From Albula goreensis (taxonomy: Eukaryota; Chordata; Actinopteri; Albuliformes; Albulidae): a DNA stretch of 64,000 nucleotides. Of this stretch, positions 12,174-26,413 are shown in pieces (within the stretch, counting starts at the first letter, position 1; every line of letters starts with the position of its first letter). The notes beneath the pieces are model-generated. The model made no database searches and was not told where the DNA came from. It was given only the letters and a program-made list of their open reading frames with translations. Where the stretch lies: assembly GCA_022829145.1 (NCBI GenBank), contig CM040744.1, forward strand, positions 5,429,001 through 5,493,000, read 5' to 3'. The position numbers and the translations under genes are program-made.

Positions 12174-15100
12174 ATTGTCTATTGTGCAATAAGTGGACAT
12201 CCATGCTTTCAATTGTAGCTTTAATTCATCTTCAAGTTTTTTTCTACCCTGACAAATCTTTCCTTACTCCTTTTAATACAAACTTGATAAGATAAATCTG
12301 ACAACAGCACAAACAATGCACACATTTAACGTCAACGGTAAAAGACTAACATAAGAGTATCTCACAGTAATTATAATTTGCATGTAGCCATAAGCAAGTT
12401 GTATTAGTATGCTCTGTGCTCAAAGGTTTCACTTTATAAACAAAATTCATGGAAAAGCAACTTGTTTGGCTCTTAAAGAGGAGAGGGGAGCTCTAAGATG
12501 GTGGTCATATAAAGGGGACCTTTTCTCATAAAAGCGCTGATGTTGACATGAAGTACAAAATAGGACATCGATGGTGTTGCTTATCCCTCACTGTTGTGCA
12601 AAATGGTACTACACCAGCTGTATAAAGAGATTTTATGAGAAGATCCATGTTGCATTTCTTACTGAAAGCTAAGTACACATTTTTGGCATATTCTAGCTTG
12701 ATTTGTGCTGATTGGTGATGTAAGAGGCTTAATGGGTGGAGCTATCCTGTGATTGCTTTAAACCAAATATTCCTTTTGATTGGTCCATATAAGTCAATTA
12801 ACAGCACATGATAGCTCCAGATAAATAAAGCATCGTGGGGCCCATGTTACCAGTGGAGGAATAATGATGATGTTTAGGCTCAAGTGTTGTTTGACAAGAT
12901 GTTCAGCAGAAGGTAGCTATGGATTATGTTTAGCAACGAGGCCTTTGATTGGGTGTGTCGTTACCTTATGTGGATGTGTCATAGATATAGATGGGCAATG
13001 GTCACATTGTGACTTCGACTAAGTAATGTCTAATAGTAATGTTTTGGCTGGAGTAAACTGTGACCCTTTCATCACATACCAATAAGGAAGATTTTGGGAG
13101 CAAGCTGTCAGCTGGAATTTGGAGCTGAGAGTAAGATCATGGTAAACGAGTGTAAGGAAGGCAAAGGAGAAGAGGCTCAGGGGATAGGACGATGGTGAAT
13201 ATGATTTTCATGTCGGAGCGAGAGCAAGATTTAAGAGTTTATTTAAGATGGAGGCAGAAAAACTGAAGACAGAGGATTTGTTAGTTCTATTTGTAGTATT
13301 TTTTTACAGCTGTCCAGTGCATGCCAGTTGGTAAATGGCAATTTTGAAAGGCTTTTCCATCGGAAATGGTCTCGTCATCTGCCCTGTCCTTCTGTGTAAA
13401 AATAGGTCATTTTTCATAATGTGTAGGTACTGAGTAATTGTTACCCATAAATATGGATCTGCAGGCAATTACAAATACCCAGACCTTTGAAGGGGAACGC
13501 TTGGCATCTGTTTGTTTCTCCGCTCGCTGGGAAGCATCCTTCGTGGCATTGGGTAATTCTAATTCCCGTCACTGTATTTCTGGAGATACTGCAGCAGAGG
13601 CTGGGCCGGCTAACACGTTCCTGTCGCACTCCACTGGGCTTTCCCCCCACAGTTTCCTATGGCAGGCAGCAGGGGATGTGGCCGGGTCTGTACACTGCAT
13701 GGCTTGGCTTGGAGATAACAGCTTATTTTCAGAAGGGACAATTCAAAGACATTGCTTTAGTTTGATTCAGCATGTGGTCAGGCGACTCCGCCTTGCTGGT
13801 AGTGGTTCTAAACTCATGCCATGGGAGTGAACTTCGATTTTCATCCAAAGAATAGAGGAGGAGGAGGATTCCTTCATGGGTGGCAACAGTGCAGCTGGGA
13901 CTGAAAACAAAGGCTGAGGAGCAGGCGTCAAGGATGGTGTTACGATGGTGCCCCTGTCGGAAAGTCCGCAGACCACCTCAGGCAATAAAATATCGGTTAC
14001 CTTGTCTGAGACATCTGCTTCAGCCTGCGCCATTTATTTCCCATCAGAAGCTACCATTTAATATTCTTTATCTTTCATGGATCTTACGTATGGCTCTGGA
14101 CCTAGCACAATGCAGAACAATTAGACTTTGTATGAATCATTAGTGTCAACCAATTGATGTGGAGACTCTTTTAGGTTAATCATTCAACCTTAAATCATGA
14201 GAATGTTGAATGAACAAAGTTTTTTTAAAAAAGATTGTTCAACAGTGATGTCCATCAGCTGTCAGAGGTGTTATTCGCAAAATTATGCAAAGTTTGGCAA
14301 CATCGGGCACAAGCGGATTAAGCAATTCCTTCAAGGCGCCAAGTAGCAGGGCGAGCGCGTACTTGGCACTAAGTGATCTTGGCACACCTCTGCTCTCTCG
14401 CCTCTGTTGGAGTCTTCGTGTTTAGTTTGGATTATTCAGGTCAAGTTGGAAAGAACATGGCAGGACACATTGATATTTGCTGCCACATTGGTCTGTATTC
14501 TTTTCAGTAGTTGGAAATATTGAGGAATTAGATTGTTGAGATAAATGTTGGCAAAGAGCATCATGGGAAAACATCAGTCAAACACAAGAGATACCTTATT
14601 CCCTTTATAAGAAATGTGGGGGGGGTACTGAAATGTGTCGGATTGGGGATATTGAGAATTCTGTGTGGCCCACAGTGGAAGTGGAGATATGGTATAAACA
14701 TTAAGTGGACCGTTTAACAGGCTGGCTTCAGTTTCGAGTCTTCGTCCAGAACTTTTACCCTATGCAGCGTGACGGCTTGAGGCTCAAACTGGTCTTGACA
14801 TCTTAACACGCCATCAACAAAGATCATGAAATGTACACTTGAGCATAAGCGAAATAAACCTTTTGGATTAAAGAACATTCCCACCCACAAGAGGACAGTT
14901 GGAGGCATTATTTTCCAAGCAATTGTTGTGATCTTTGCCTTTTGCAGATACCGTCAAGGGAAATGGGCTCATAATATTTCCTTACCACGTGCCTCTGTGC
15001 TGTTCTTTATTGTGGTTGAGTTGAGCACTTGGTTTCCTCAGGAACCTTGTGTCTTTGGTCTCATTGGTGGTCTAGATAGCAGCTTTCCCATAAATTCGGG

Positions 15101-16587
15101 GAACATGGGACCATTACACATATCGTAATCTCCTCCTCAAACCCGAGCAGTCATTTCATCCAGCAGTGAGCTGAGCTCAGATTGAATGATTTAATTGCCT
15201 GTTCCACCCCCAACCTCTGCTTTTTGCCCCCGCCCCCCTCCCCATTTGTGATTTTCACTTTTGATTTTGTCTAACTTCACACTTTTTAATGTCGCTCTTT
15301 TGTTATCTGTTTAATCCGAGGCTAAACTGTTCCTCGCAACTCCCACTCTTCTTTTAAGCATTTGTTTCAAGCTCTGCTCAATCATACATTGTGTACATCT
15401 CAGAGAGCTCAGATTTCTCTGAGGATCTCCAGAGCTCGGTCAAAACATGCCACGAAAGAATAGCTACACTGCAAAAGTAAACCCCTCCTACTACATTCCT
15501 CCATTATACCCTGTGTTTTTTGATGGCTGCTGAATTTGCCATGGTGAGCAAAACCGCTCCTTGTTCACCCTTGAGTCAAGCCCTCAGGGTTTCTGCAAGG
15601 CCTGTCCTGCAGTTTCGGGGCTGTATCTTTTCCTAAAAGTGATTCTCCTGTTAGCATGATGGAGTCTGAGATATTCTGTGATCGTCACCTTCGAGGCCAA
15701 AAGTTTTGCTGCCTCAGCAAACTATTCTTAACTCCTGAATCCCAAGGAAACAATATGAACTATGTGTAGGTAAAATAAAAAGTACACAACCCTTGACACA
15801 TCCCCAGTGTGGGAACAATAATTCACTGCTTATTGTAAAGGCCTGGATGAGTGTAAATTATCACAATAATAGGCATTAGGACAATATTGACTTTTATCTT
15901 TGGAATATTTACTTCTTTACACTTTTTCTGTCCGTTTTGGATTCACTAGTTCAAACCAGCACTGATAAGTTCCAAAACACACATTCTGTTACATAACAGG
16001 TTTACTTTGAGCTGGAGGGTTTTTTTAATTTCCTGAAACTAGTCAGGAAGTAATTGAAAATTTGTCCCCAGGGAAGAATATATTTTCATGTAGGCATTTA
16101 CTAAGATCATATTTCACAAAGGATTGTCATTATTTGTGGTATATGCAACCACACGAACTTTGGTTTGACTGTTGTCATAGATCTGTTTTAAGTTTCTTTT
16201 GTTTTTTTTTTTCCATCAGATGTTATGTTTCCAAAAGTTTGGAAAATACATTGTTAGCTGGGTTGGGAAAGATAGACAATAAGCAGTTGAAGTCATGGTC
16301 TATGCAAACAGGAGTTCCACAAATCCACAGATTAGGGATATGTTTCCAGAGGAAGCTGTGCTGTTTATGCCTAAAAATGATCTGAAAGCCTGTCTGAGTA
16401 CACCTCCATCTGTGGCAAAGTGAAAAAAAAATGGTGTGTGGTCCAGAGTTTGCAATTTAGAGTTGTGCGAAAGTAGGAGCTCCACTCTCCATCTTATTTC
16501 TGATAACAGCCTGAAGCAGCCAAAACCGTAGTGCTCTGTCACTCTCTCTCTTCTCTCTGTACACGTAGACACATGCAGACATACACT

Positions 16588-16670
16588 CACAGAAATACCT
16601 GCACACACAAACTTAATACACACCCACGCACGCACACACTCAGGCAAACGCACACACACACACACACACA
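16588..16670. repeat. Impure (CA)n microsatellite
   Basis: A CA-rich tract ending in a perfect (CA)10 at 16651-16670, preceded by interrupted ACAC/ACGC units. Confidence 0.9.
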
Positions 16671-18548
16671 GTGCTATGCATGTGCAATAGTGGAATGTGA
16701 TTTTCATGGACATGATGTGGAACAGTGATTATCGCTGTAGGTTAGAGGCCAGCACAGCTGAGCAGCAGATTCCCTGCAGTCGTGCGGCGTTATCTGGTAG
16801 TTGTCCGCCAAACTCCGCTGCCAGCTCCTGGCTCCAATCTCCAAATCTCTGGATCAGAGCGTCCTGGCGTTCAGAGAATAAGTGGAGGTTGAAAGAAATT
16901 TCTTTTGTGGCTTTAACAAAAAAGAATTGAGACCACAGAGTAGCTGTTGAAAACAAGAGCGTGTCTGACAGAGAAATGGACAGAGAAAACTTTTTGGAGT
17001 TGGTGGGGGCTATTGTTCCGGTCTTGTTTTTGATAGAACTGTAGTGAGTCATGTGGAGGGGGATTGACTATGAGCGCTGTGAAAATGTGCACACATGTTT
17101 TCGATTTGGCATGGTATTAACTGAAAGTAACTGTGTAAATGAACACAACCTCAAAATTTAAATGTTGATATTGTCATCATCGGCATGGATGAATTTCTGG
17201 TCAGAATGCCATTGAACACTGCATTAAGTGTGTCAGGAACAAAGACCAGCACACAGGGAAACCTGAAATGTAAAACCATGATATTACAGCTGTTCTTGAT
17301 ACGCCAGAAGGGTTTTCAAGTCATCTTTGATCTCAGCCTTGTGTCCTTTATCTTGAATGACCACGAAAGCAGAGGTATTCAGGGTGTTTTTTGCTCACAG
17401 CATGTTACCAGTATTAGCTGGATTCAGGATGTTGAAATAAAACATTTTCTTAATTTAAGTTAATAGTCTCTCATCCCTATGACTCCTTCTAACAGTAGCA
17501 GCTAAGTAAAAGATGTACGTGATCCAAAGCTTAGACCATCCTGGTTTAAAAAGTACAACCAAATGTCTGTCCTACCGCCACAGACAGCTCTTATAAATTG
17601 AGTTAGAGAGTAATTAGCATTTATCTGCTCTCTCTCTGCTACATTCTCTGTGGTTATATGTTGGAACTTCCAAAAATAAATATGCATCAAGCATAACCCA
17701 CAAACATTAGAGTCCTTTCTCACATTTCACATGCACTGAAAGCAGGTGCAGGAATTTTAGTAAATACGAACAGACACTTAGATACAGATATTTCCTCATT
17801 TTTTACCCCCTGCAAATCCCTAGTAAATATACCCCACAGAGTATCTGTAGCCTAAAGTTTAGGTGGAGAGTTTCAGCTGTACCCTTTGAATAAGTTTCTT
17901 GAGTTGTTTCAATACATGTCCAGATGTTAGCTATAGAAGTTCCAATAAAAAAATCTGTAATGAAAAATAGGAAGCTGGTACAGGAGAAGGTAGTTGTACC
18001 GTTTTTTGGCTCGTGCTCTTGAGAAAGGCAGTAAATGCTTCATACAGTGTCATTATGACATGTATGAAGTTAGCGTATTTCTCTTGATTGTTCCCTCGAC
18101 AATGCGACAGATGTGTATATTTTTTTATTGCATATGTAGGTGTGTCATATTAATCTTTCCGGAAAAATTGTATAATGGTGTTCAGGGGATTAGTTTTATT
18201 TCATGTTGTTTAAAAACGTTTCTTTACTGAAATTGATTGCTTTGTTAATTTTATGGGGTCTGAATTGTCGTAAAATGGGCTCGATGCTCTCAAGCAAAGA
18301 CCACTGCAAAGACTAAAACTAGGTTTTAGAACGTCTGTTATTTTATGAGGGGAGTTAGCAATTATGGCCATGCGATTTCTACCCGTAACATTAATCATCT
18401 CCCGCTTGACAACTGGAAAGACTCACCACATGCCCAGACTTTTATTCACACCACATTTGGCACTGATGCACTTGCTCTGGCCACCTGGTTTTCCTCACAT
18501 TTTATCAATAAACAAATTATTTTCCATAGGCCCACTCTTTTGTCTCAT

Positions 18549-18567
18549 AAAAAAAAAAAAAAAAAAA
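18549..18567. repeat. Poly(A) run, 19 bases
   Basis: An uninterrupted A19 in the large intron. Confidence 0.95.
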
Positions 18568-21278
18568 TGTACGACTGGTGCAAGGACTTTCACAGCTCTC
18601 CGGTTAGTTTCACACTTCAGGTAATGCCAGTGTAGCGGAATGTGTCAAAGTTACTGTAAGTTCAGACCGAACCTGTAAGTGTATACCCTTTATGATATGT
18701 GTCGTGAACTATTATCTACACATCTTTTCTGAACAACTAAAAATACTATTAAGTGTACAGCAAACATGCAAAACATATATAATAAAGAAAACCTAAGACA
18801 GTAATAGATGGAAAATGAACTACACATCACATAAACTCTGTCTTTGTTAAAGATCTGTGCAATATTTGCAATACATAAAACAAATGAGGTACTGTTCATA
18901 AGTATGGCATTATGTTACCTATTTAAAAAAACATGTAAACATTAAAAATACATTATTCTGATCATTTATATTTGGTCGTGGCCACTGTTATTAGGTGAAG
19001 TGGAAAATCTGACACCAGAACCACAAATTTGACAATTTGTAGGATAGTTACCATGACTTTGGTCATCAACTTCAGTGTGCTCTTAAAACACTTGATTATC
19101 GGCACAGACAATTACGTTTTTACTAGGTGCTTAAGCAAGGTTGTGTGGTGGCTGTGGTGAGGTGATAACTGTTGTATTTTTCAAATGCAGGCCAAGAGCC
19201 TTCAACTGTCATGATGTGGCAGGGTAACGCTGATCTGCTCAATTAATCATCCCGTCTTACCACGATGTTGGTAATTTACACTGGTCCTCGAGACTTTTGA
19301 AGTACTGGTAGTCCCTCTGAAGTAATATTTTATGTTTGTCTAATTGTTCTCAGGTTGCATCCCAAAATTGTTACACTGTCAGCTGTTGGAGGAAAAAAGT
19401 TAAACAGAAAAAAAGAAAAAGCATGTAGAAACTAGATCTCCCTAAACCTTTTGAAGGGTTTTGGACCTTGAGAAAATCATATTTTACAACTACTTTGCAT
19501 TGACTTGTCGCAGAAATGGAACACAGATGTCAAAACAAAAGAAAAAATGAATGGTCCAACCTCAGGACCCATACTGAAATGACGATGCAACTGTGTTTAA
19601 CAAGGTTAGGAGCCGCACATCTTGGATTTATTGCCTGCTGAACAACCATGAACCCATTTATGAGAACGCTTCATGGAGCATTAACTCAGTGACAGTTGGA
19701 TTCAAGCCACCAGTGATTTGACAGCTATGACTTACAATGGGGTGAAGGTCGCTTACTTTACCACATTTATCCATTTTTAAGTCCTACTGGCTGTACTTCT
19801 GTGAAAGTATTTTTGGTTCAACGTTCAGTTGTCTAACAGCATGGAAAATAAACTGGAAGTTTGTCTGCAAACAGTAATGAGTGTCTGAAAATGACCTGAG
19901 GGAAAGTGCTTTGATACCCTTTTCATAATACCAATTTATAAATGCTTGTTGAGTACAACCAAAAACTGTATTTTATTTTCTCTTACAGCCATCCAAAGAC
20001 CCCTTAAATATGACCACATACAAAATTACTTCTTTTTAATTTTCTCATACATGCAGTCAGCTATCAACTAACACTGTTACCACTATCATATTGTATGTAG
20101 CTATATGTAGAAATGAAACCAACTCAAGTATATACTCTGTGGTACTCCTACTGACTGCTCAGAATTGTGGACTTGGCTTTTCCAATTGTATTTGAGAGAA
20201 ATAGTGGAATGAGCAGTACCACTTGTTTGTGTCTGCTGTTGCCTTGGTTGATACACCTGGAGTGACTTTTTTGTGTTTGTTGGCAAACTGATTTGCTTAC
20301 GCCAAGCTTCCATTGGCAATTTAATGGGCTCAACAAATTGTCAGCAGACTTCATATTCGTCTCCAGCCATGAGCTTTTAAAGATCCAGACTGAAACTGCT
20401 TTCTTTGTCCTTATGTTTGTCTTCCAAGTCATATTCCATTTTGAATCCAAGTCAAAATCGTCATGGCAGTATTATAGTGATTTTGTACCTGTAGACACAA
20501 AAGAGTACAGCAGTGGCTTTGTTATCCAGTGTGGTTGAGTAATACAACATGTTTTCACCATCATACTTGAATGACGAATGCAGAATTCACCATGGAAACA
20601 TGGAGCCCAATTTTCGTTAGCAGGTGCAACGTGCTACGACTGATTTAAAACGTGCCATGACCGCAACGACACATGCAAAGTTATTTGTGGCAACAAGCCA
20701 GCAGGACAACAGGAAAAATGCGGAAGCACAAAGCCACCTGTGCCTCTGACGTAATAAAGGGGCGTAGAAGACTAATGTCTGGGATTGTTCTCTGAAAACA
20801 AATGGGAGTACCATGCAAATTATGGGGCGAAATGCCCGAATTGCCATTTTCGATGAAAGTGAAACTCTTGAGCTGAAGAGGACCCAAAAGCAGGACTATT
20901 TGGAACATGAAGGTAACTCGAAGGTAGCCAAATACATTGTAGTGCATTGACTCGGCCAGCAGGTGTTATAACATGACTTTGGACGTACTACCTGTCAAAA
21001 ATTGGCGATCGTTGATTGGGACCGTTTTGCATGTACCTCACTAGTGAAAATGATAACATAAGGACAATAAATATAGCTGACTGTCAAATAATTATCATCA
21101 ACATATTTAGCTAGCTAACTAATATAGGCCATCCGTGACCATAGCAAGCAGGTGATTGATTTCTGACTTTTGATGTACGACTTTCAAAATAGGGTCCATC
21201 ATGTCACTGGAGCACTTGCAAACTGAATTATGCTGACATTGATGTTTTTATGGTTTCTCTAATTCACTGTCCAGATGT

Positions 21279-21295
21279 AAAAAAAAAAAAAAAAA
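21279..21295. repeat. Poly(A) run, 17 bases
   Basis: An uninterrupted A17 in the large intron. Confidence 0.95.
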
Positions 21296-21974
21296 TTGTG
21301 ATTTTCTTTCTGTATTTAAACGTTTTCATGGCCATCGAGTGTTATTATTTTCCCTTACCTCGTTTTTCTTATTTAACAGTGTCACACTTCTACGATATCC
21401 ATGATGCCCGTATAAGCAGTATTTATCTTACAGGGCTATATGGAGAGCATCATGTTGCTGAGTGCATGTAGCAATAGCAATAATCTCAGTAAGTGGTATT
21501 ATTGCAGTTTGCATGTTAATTGATCTTGTATGTAAACGTAAACATTTTATTTATTGCATTAACTATAGTATTATATGATATAATTTCTAGTGTGCTGGCA
21601 TCAGTGATTTTCATTTCTTAAATGACGGATAAGGCAGAGCTTTTGCATTTCAATTGCACTGTAATGTGGGCAAAAACCATAGTGAATCCTTTCACCATAC
21701 AAGGATGTTTGAAGAAGTCAGGGCTCATCCTGTCCACTTTGCCCTCGATTCCATACTTGCAGTTGTGTCTGACCGCTATGCTACGAGATTCGTGTGACTG
21801 ATGCAGCGCCGGCCGACACATCCTGATGCCGTGTTTTCCTAATAAGAACAATGTGAGCTCTCCTTTGTTTTGCTGCAGCACCGGATAGTGTTTTAGCAAA
21901 CACATATGCATCGCATGCTCTGTTGTATCAGCGCTCCATTGTTTATGTGGTTTGAGGGTACAATTTAGGCTTCC

Positions 21975-22140
21975 CTTCTAGGGTTCCGGACCCAGACACT
22001 GGGGAGGGCGGCAATTAAGGGGCGGGAGCGCACACGCACAAATGTGCGAACGAACACAAACACGCACACGCCTTTATACTCCGGACGAACCGTGCTGAAA
22101 GCATTTGTGGGACGCGGTCTCGGCACGCTCCATATATACC
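21975..22140. promoter_or_regulatory. CpG-rich intronic patch with GC box (candidate regulatory)
   Basis: About 160 bases with well over a dozen CpG dinucleotides inside otherwise AT-rich intron. It contains GGGGCGGG at 22019-22026 (an SP1-type GC box) and a TATA-like catatatacc at 22131-22140, roughly 105 bases downstream. It could be an enhancer, a cryptic or alternative promoter, or part of a young transposon. No open frame of note follows it. The functional reading is an inference from base composition only. Confidence 0.35.
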
Positions 22141-24010
22141 TTAAGTTTCCCTCACCCCAGGGTGTTCGGTTTCCATTCACCGTAGTCACAGTGAACCACA
22201 TGATCTGTAGCCATAATCTCGTCATCTTGAATTTAGGGGTTGATTTGAGACAGAAGCAGCAATGCACATGTATTTATACATTTGCATAAATCCAGAAATA
22301 ACGATTTTCCATTTTCCTCTCGAACCCATGCTTTAATTGTGTTTATTCGGGGTAATTCCACACAGAATGACCACATAATGTATCATCAGAAAAAGAAGAT
22401 AACTCTGTAAGTGGCGTCTCTGACTCATTTGACAGGAACAGGCTATTGAGTGCGCCACCCTCAGGATATCTGTACAAACATTCCAAATATTCCATGGGTC
22501 AAGATCACAAGTCAGGGCACGATTAGGACCATTTTGTGCTCACAGTTTTTTTTTTGTTTGAAGTCTGGCAACTTTGAAGAAATAGAACATAGCAAGGAGT
22601 TTCAGTGGCAACGTTTCTTTTACAGATTCCTGTTTATATATTGTATACGTCCAACTAACAATTTAAATATTTAATATATTGAATAAATATCCTATTTTCA
22701 TGAGTGTTTTTTTTTTTTTAGATAGGCCTGCATGTGTGGTTCACCTAAGTTCTTTTGCTAATCTGAAGGGCTTTCAATCTATCAATATGTTGTTATGGCT
22801 AAAAATAGCTCCCCTTTCAGTTTTTTATTGAGAATATAAAAATGTGTAAACATGCCTAGGGTACTTCTTTGGTTTTCCATATAAAATTATCATTACTGAT
22901 CTATGAGCAAAATTGTTTGTGTCTTATTTTTGTTCTTTGTTATTTTCAACTAGGCCACATGGTAAGGAATTTGAAACACTGATGGAGTGTGAGTTATGGT
23001 TAGCGTCTGAGGCTTCTGTGACACATAGTGGTTTGGATGCCTTCTTTTCCAGGAAATTCCATATAAATATGAAATGGTGTGTTCTCAGCTCATAAGGAAA
23101 GGGTAGGATTTGTGGTGAAATTGTTATGTAGCAGACAGAAAAACAGTGCTAATGATTCACTTGTGGCTTCTTTGATATTGATCTATGCCCAAAACAGCTT
23201 CCTAGAGTGATTTTCTCATTTGATAAGGAGCTTCATGAGAGTATTGTCAGATTCATCACACATTGGACAAAGCCAGTATAATAACGAAATATTGTTAATG
23301 ACCAATTATCACCATCTCAGTCAGTCAATAGTTACTTGGGCCACCCTGCTTTGATGTAAATATAAAAATCCTTTAGTTGGCCTTTTGAAAGACAGTTTCC
23401 TGGCGCAGTGAACATTTGACTGAAAACTCACATTGAATCTGCATATGGTTTAAAATTTGCATTTTGAATGTGGATGTTGAGGTCTTCATCTTAAATGTTA
23501 TCTCACCCAATAGGACATTTACAAATCCCCACCATATTACATAATGGCATTGTAAGCCACTCCTGTTTGGCATGCTATGCTATTTCCCATTCCTTAATTC
23601 CATTGACTAAAGGATTTTTACAGCTTTCGTAACAGACAGTGAAGACAGAGGGGAGTTATTCAGCCGCATGCCAATACGACACCGTGCAGAATTCTCAACT
23701 GCATATTAAGCGGGAGATTTATGTGTTTGCTTTCAGATATTTCAAAATTATTCAGCCAAACTCTCCGATCTTTTACCTTCCCGGTCAAAAGGCAAATAGC
23801 TCTTGAGGATAAAAGTGATGTTAAATGCACATCTTTTAATATCTATTCACTTATGACTGTTGGTGTCTTCAGGCCATGGGATTTTGTAATTGTAAGTGTA
23901 ACTGAAATTGAAATTGTTTGTTTGTTGATTCAACTGAGGAGTGCTGAATTGTTACCTTTAATAAGTATATTATACTGAAGGACAAAGAGGTCTAAAATAT
24001 CTTTGATCGT

Positions 24011-24160
24011 GATGTTGTTCAGTGGTTAGGTCATTGTGTCATAGTTGTTTAGCTTCAGGGTTGGTCAGACTCAACTGTTGTACTCTTAAGCAAGCAAAGC
24101 AACCAAACTTCAATTTTTACTTAAGTGAAATATCCAGTTGCTGTGTAGGGATGTGTGCCA
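24011..24160 (+). mobile_element. Diverged tRNA-derived SINE-like fragment
   Basis: An A-box-like agtggttagg at about 24021-24030 is followed 28 bases later by a B-box-like gggttggtcagactc (24058-24072). Next come tactcttaagcaag (24081-24094) and tatccagttgctgtg (24131-24145), which resemble the shared tail of common fish SINEs (recalled: a CCCTTGAGCAAGG block and an AATATCCAGCTGT block). It is heavily mutated and has no clear target-site duplication. Confidence 0.5.
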
Positions 24161-25570
24161 TGTATATTTATTTGGAATATGTTGTCTGCTAATAGCATTT
24201 TATGAAAACTGTCAACGGTGATGGGGGTTATGATATGTGCTTACACAATGGTTTAAGTCATATTTTGCCATTGTGCTGTGTCACTGTTTAAAACTTGGTT
24301 AAAACATTGTTAATTAGACATTCAGCTGAACCTTTTTTTTTGACATATTCCCTAACGCTTTATTCAAAAGAGAAATATAGGATTACTGAGATTACCTAGT
24401 CTTGGGCATCTGTGTTTGGAGAAAGGGCAGCAGTAATCTCTTAATTGTTTCATGTTGCCAAGGAATTCTTTTTAAACGTTTACACCAGAAGAAGTCCCTG
24501 TACTTTTCTATTCAGATTCTACCACAGGAACTCTGCAACCCCCTTTTATGCTTCCTGCCTCTCTTCATATTTCACTAAATCACTTTCCGCCACAAGTCCC
24601 ATTGCAGATTGATTACTTTTGGAGGCTAGGATGGGAATCAGAGTATGAAACATTGTGGTCTTATTAGACGAGTGTGTATTTGAATCTTTGTATGTTTACT
24701 GATAAACAAAATGTGGTCATAGAAAAATGTACACTTGCTCATTTTTATGTTATAACTGAAAAAGGAAATTAAGCTATTAAATAATTGTTGATAACCGTCT
24801 TCTGTTTTCCATTTTCCCTCTTGCGCATAATTTTGTGCATTGCAATATGCAGATAATCAGTTGGGGTGCGATATTTGTTGACATAATTACCCATTTCAAA
24901 AAATATACCACCTGCAGATTTGGCAACATTAAAAAAAATGAATGGGGGAGCAAACCGTTTCCTAGCAATACAGATATATTCAGTCGGAGAAGAAACATTT
25001 TTTCCCGTAACTGTGGCCCTGGTAAGTTCCAAAGAACAACTACAGTTTTTTTGTTGTTTTTCTTCCACAGATTTATGAAAATGAGAATTGTGGTAAATTT
25101 TTCTTTGTAAACTCTAAAAAGTGAGGGAAAGGGGTGATTTAGAGCCAAAATGGAGGCTTTCTTGAGCCAGACCTTCTGAAATTCACTGAGAGATTGACCT
25201 GAATATTCTCCTTCAATACGTTTAAACTTCAGAGTTTTGTAAAAGGCTTAAATTGTGATGACAGTTGGCCTGGCCTTGTTAACGCACAGCCTTACGCTAC
25301 AAACGTTCGCACACCCACGATGCCCATATCCACATAAGCTTCAGTACCCCACCTGTGTCGGAGGATTCGGAAGCCACGCAGCCACCAACATGACATGGGG
25401 GCTTTGTTTGTCTTTGTCTAATGACAGGCTTCACCCACACGCTCCTTGAAGTGGGACCATCGACAGACACCACCCACAAGCTCTCTCTTACTCTCTCTTT
25501 CTCTTTCTGAGTAATGGTGACCCCCATTCTGTTCTCAGTGCATGTGTATCTCTGTGTTTGCATTGTGTCT

Positions 25571-26413
25571 ATATTAGGTACACCTGCCCTTTACATGAAA
25601 TAGACAACTCAATCAGAGACAGCGTCACATGATTGGACTGATATTTAAGGAAGGTAATACTTTTGGATTGTGAGTTTGCATATTTGTTTGCATGTGCAAT
25701 TATGGAGGAGAATGAGCAAGACCAGATTGGAGTGTCTTTGAACTCAGCAAAATGGAAGCCACACATGCTCATGAGTATTTGGGGTTTTCATGCATTTCGG
25801 AAAATTCCATTCTGGTCCGACACCAAATAACGTGGTAATTGATAATATAGCATGTAATTGAGGCTAAAGCAGGCTAACACAACAAAGCAGGTACAGTCAG
25901 GCAGCTAACAGTGGAGAATAACAGTGTTGCCAAAATAGGCATATGCGAGCGCGCCTGTCTTACCTGGCACTGGTGCCAAATACCTAATGGTGTTCCACTG
26001 CTGTGAATGGAAAACAAGCTACAAGCTGCATGGGGCAATGGAGAATTGGAAAAATTTGGCCTGGTCTGATAAAACCTGGTTCCTGCTGTTTCATGCTAAC
26101 CAGGATTCCCTAGATCCATCCTGCCAGGTTTCAGCAATGCTGGATCATGGTGGTGCCAAAGGACATCTGAACACCATTGCTAATCAAATACATCTCGACA
26201 TGACAATGAGTCGCCATTGGAAAATGGTCCCAGTCACCAGATTTCCATCCAGTCGAGCATGTGTGTGCTGAGAAAGAGCAAGCTATTCAGGGCAGCATCT
26301 CTGTGTCTGTTTCCTTGTGTAGTTTCCGACTCTCCTGTTTGAAAAGAAAACTACAGTTCGTTGGGCATATTTGGGCATTTAATAGAACCTGCAAATATTT
26401 TGGGTACCTGTCC
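25571..26413 (+). mobile_element. Degenerate Tc1/mariner-like DNA transposon remnant
   Basis: The left end holds attaggtacacct (25573-25585), matching the terminal motif of a common fish Tc1/mariner-like family as I remember it. A partial counterpart, tgggtacctgtcc, lies at 26401-26413. Inside, 25987-26271 encodes a transposase-like stretch: MENWKNLAWSDKTWFLLFHA, then SLDPSCQ, where W-S-D fits the first catalytic Asp region of DDE transposases. Further on, the DNA acatgacaatgag and cagtcaccagat (about 26198-26243) recalls the segment before the third acidic residue. The intervening QQDN-type region is missing and the rest is frameshifted. Non-functional. Confidence 0.6.

Noticed and set aside
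16300..16713. 137-codon open frame on the minus strand
   Set aside because: Its first part is the CA microsatellite translated as Cys/Val repeats; no domain.
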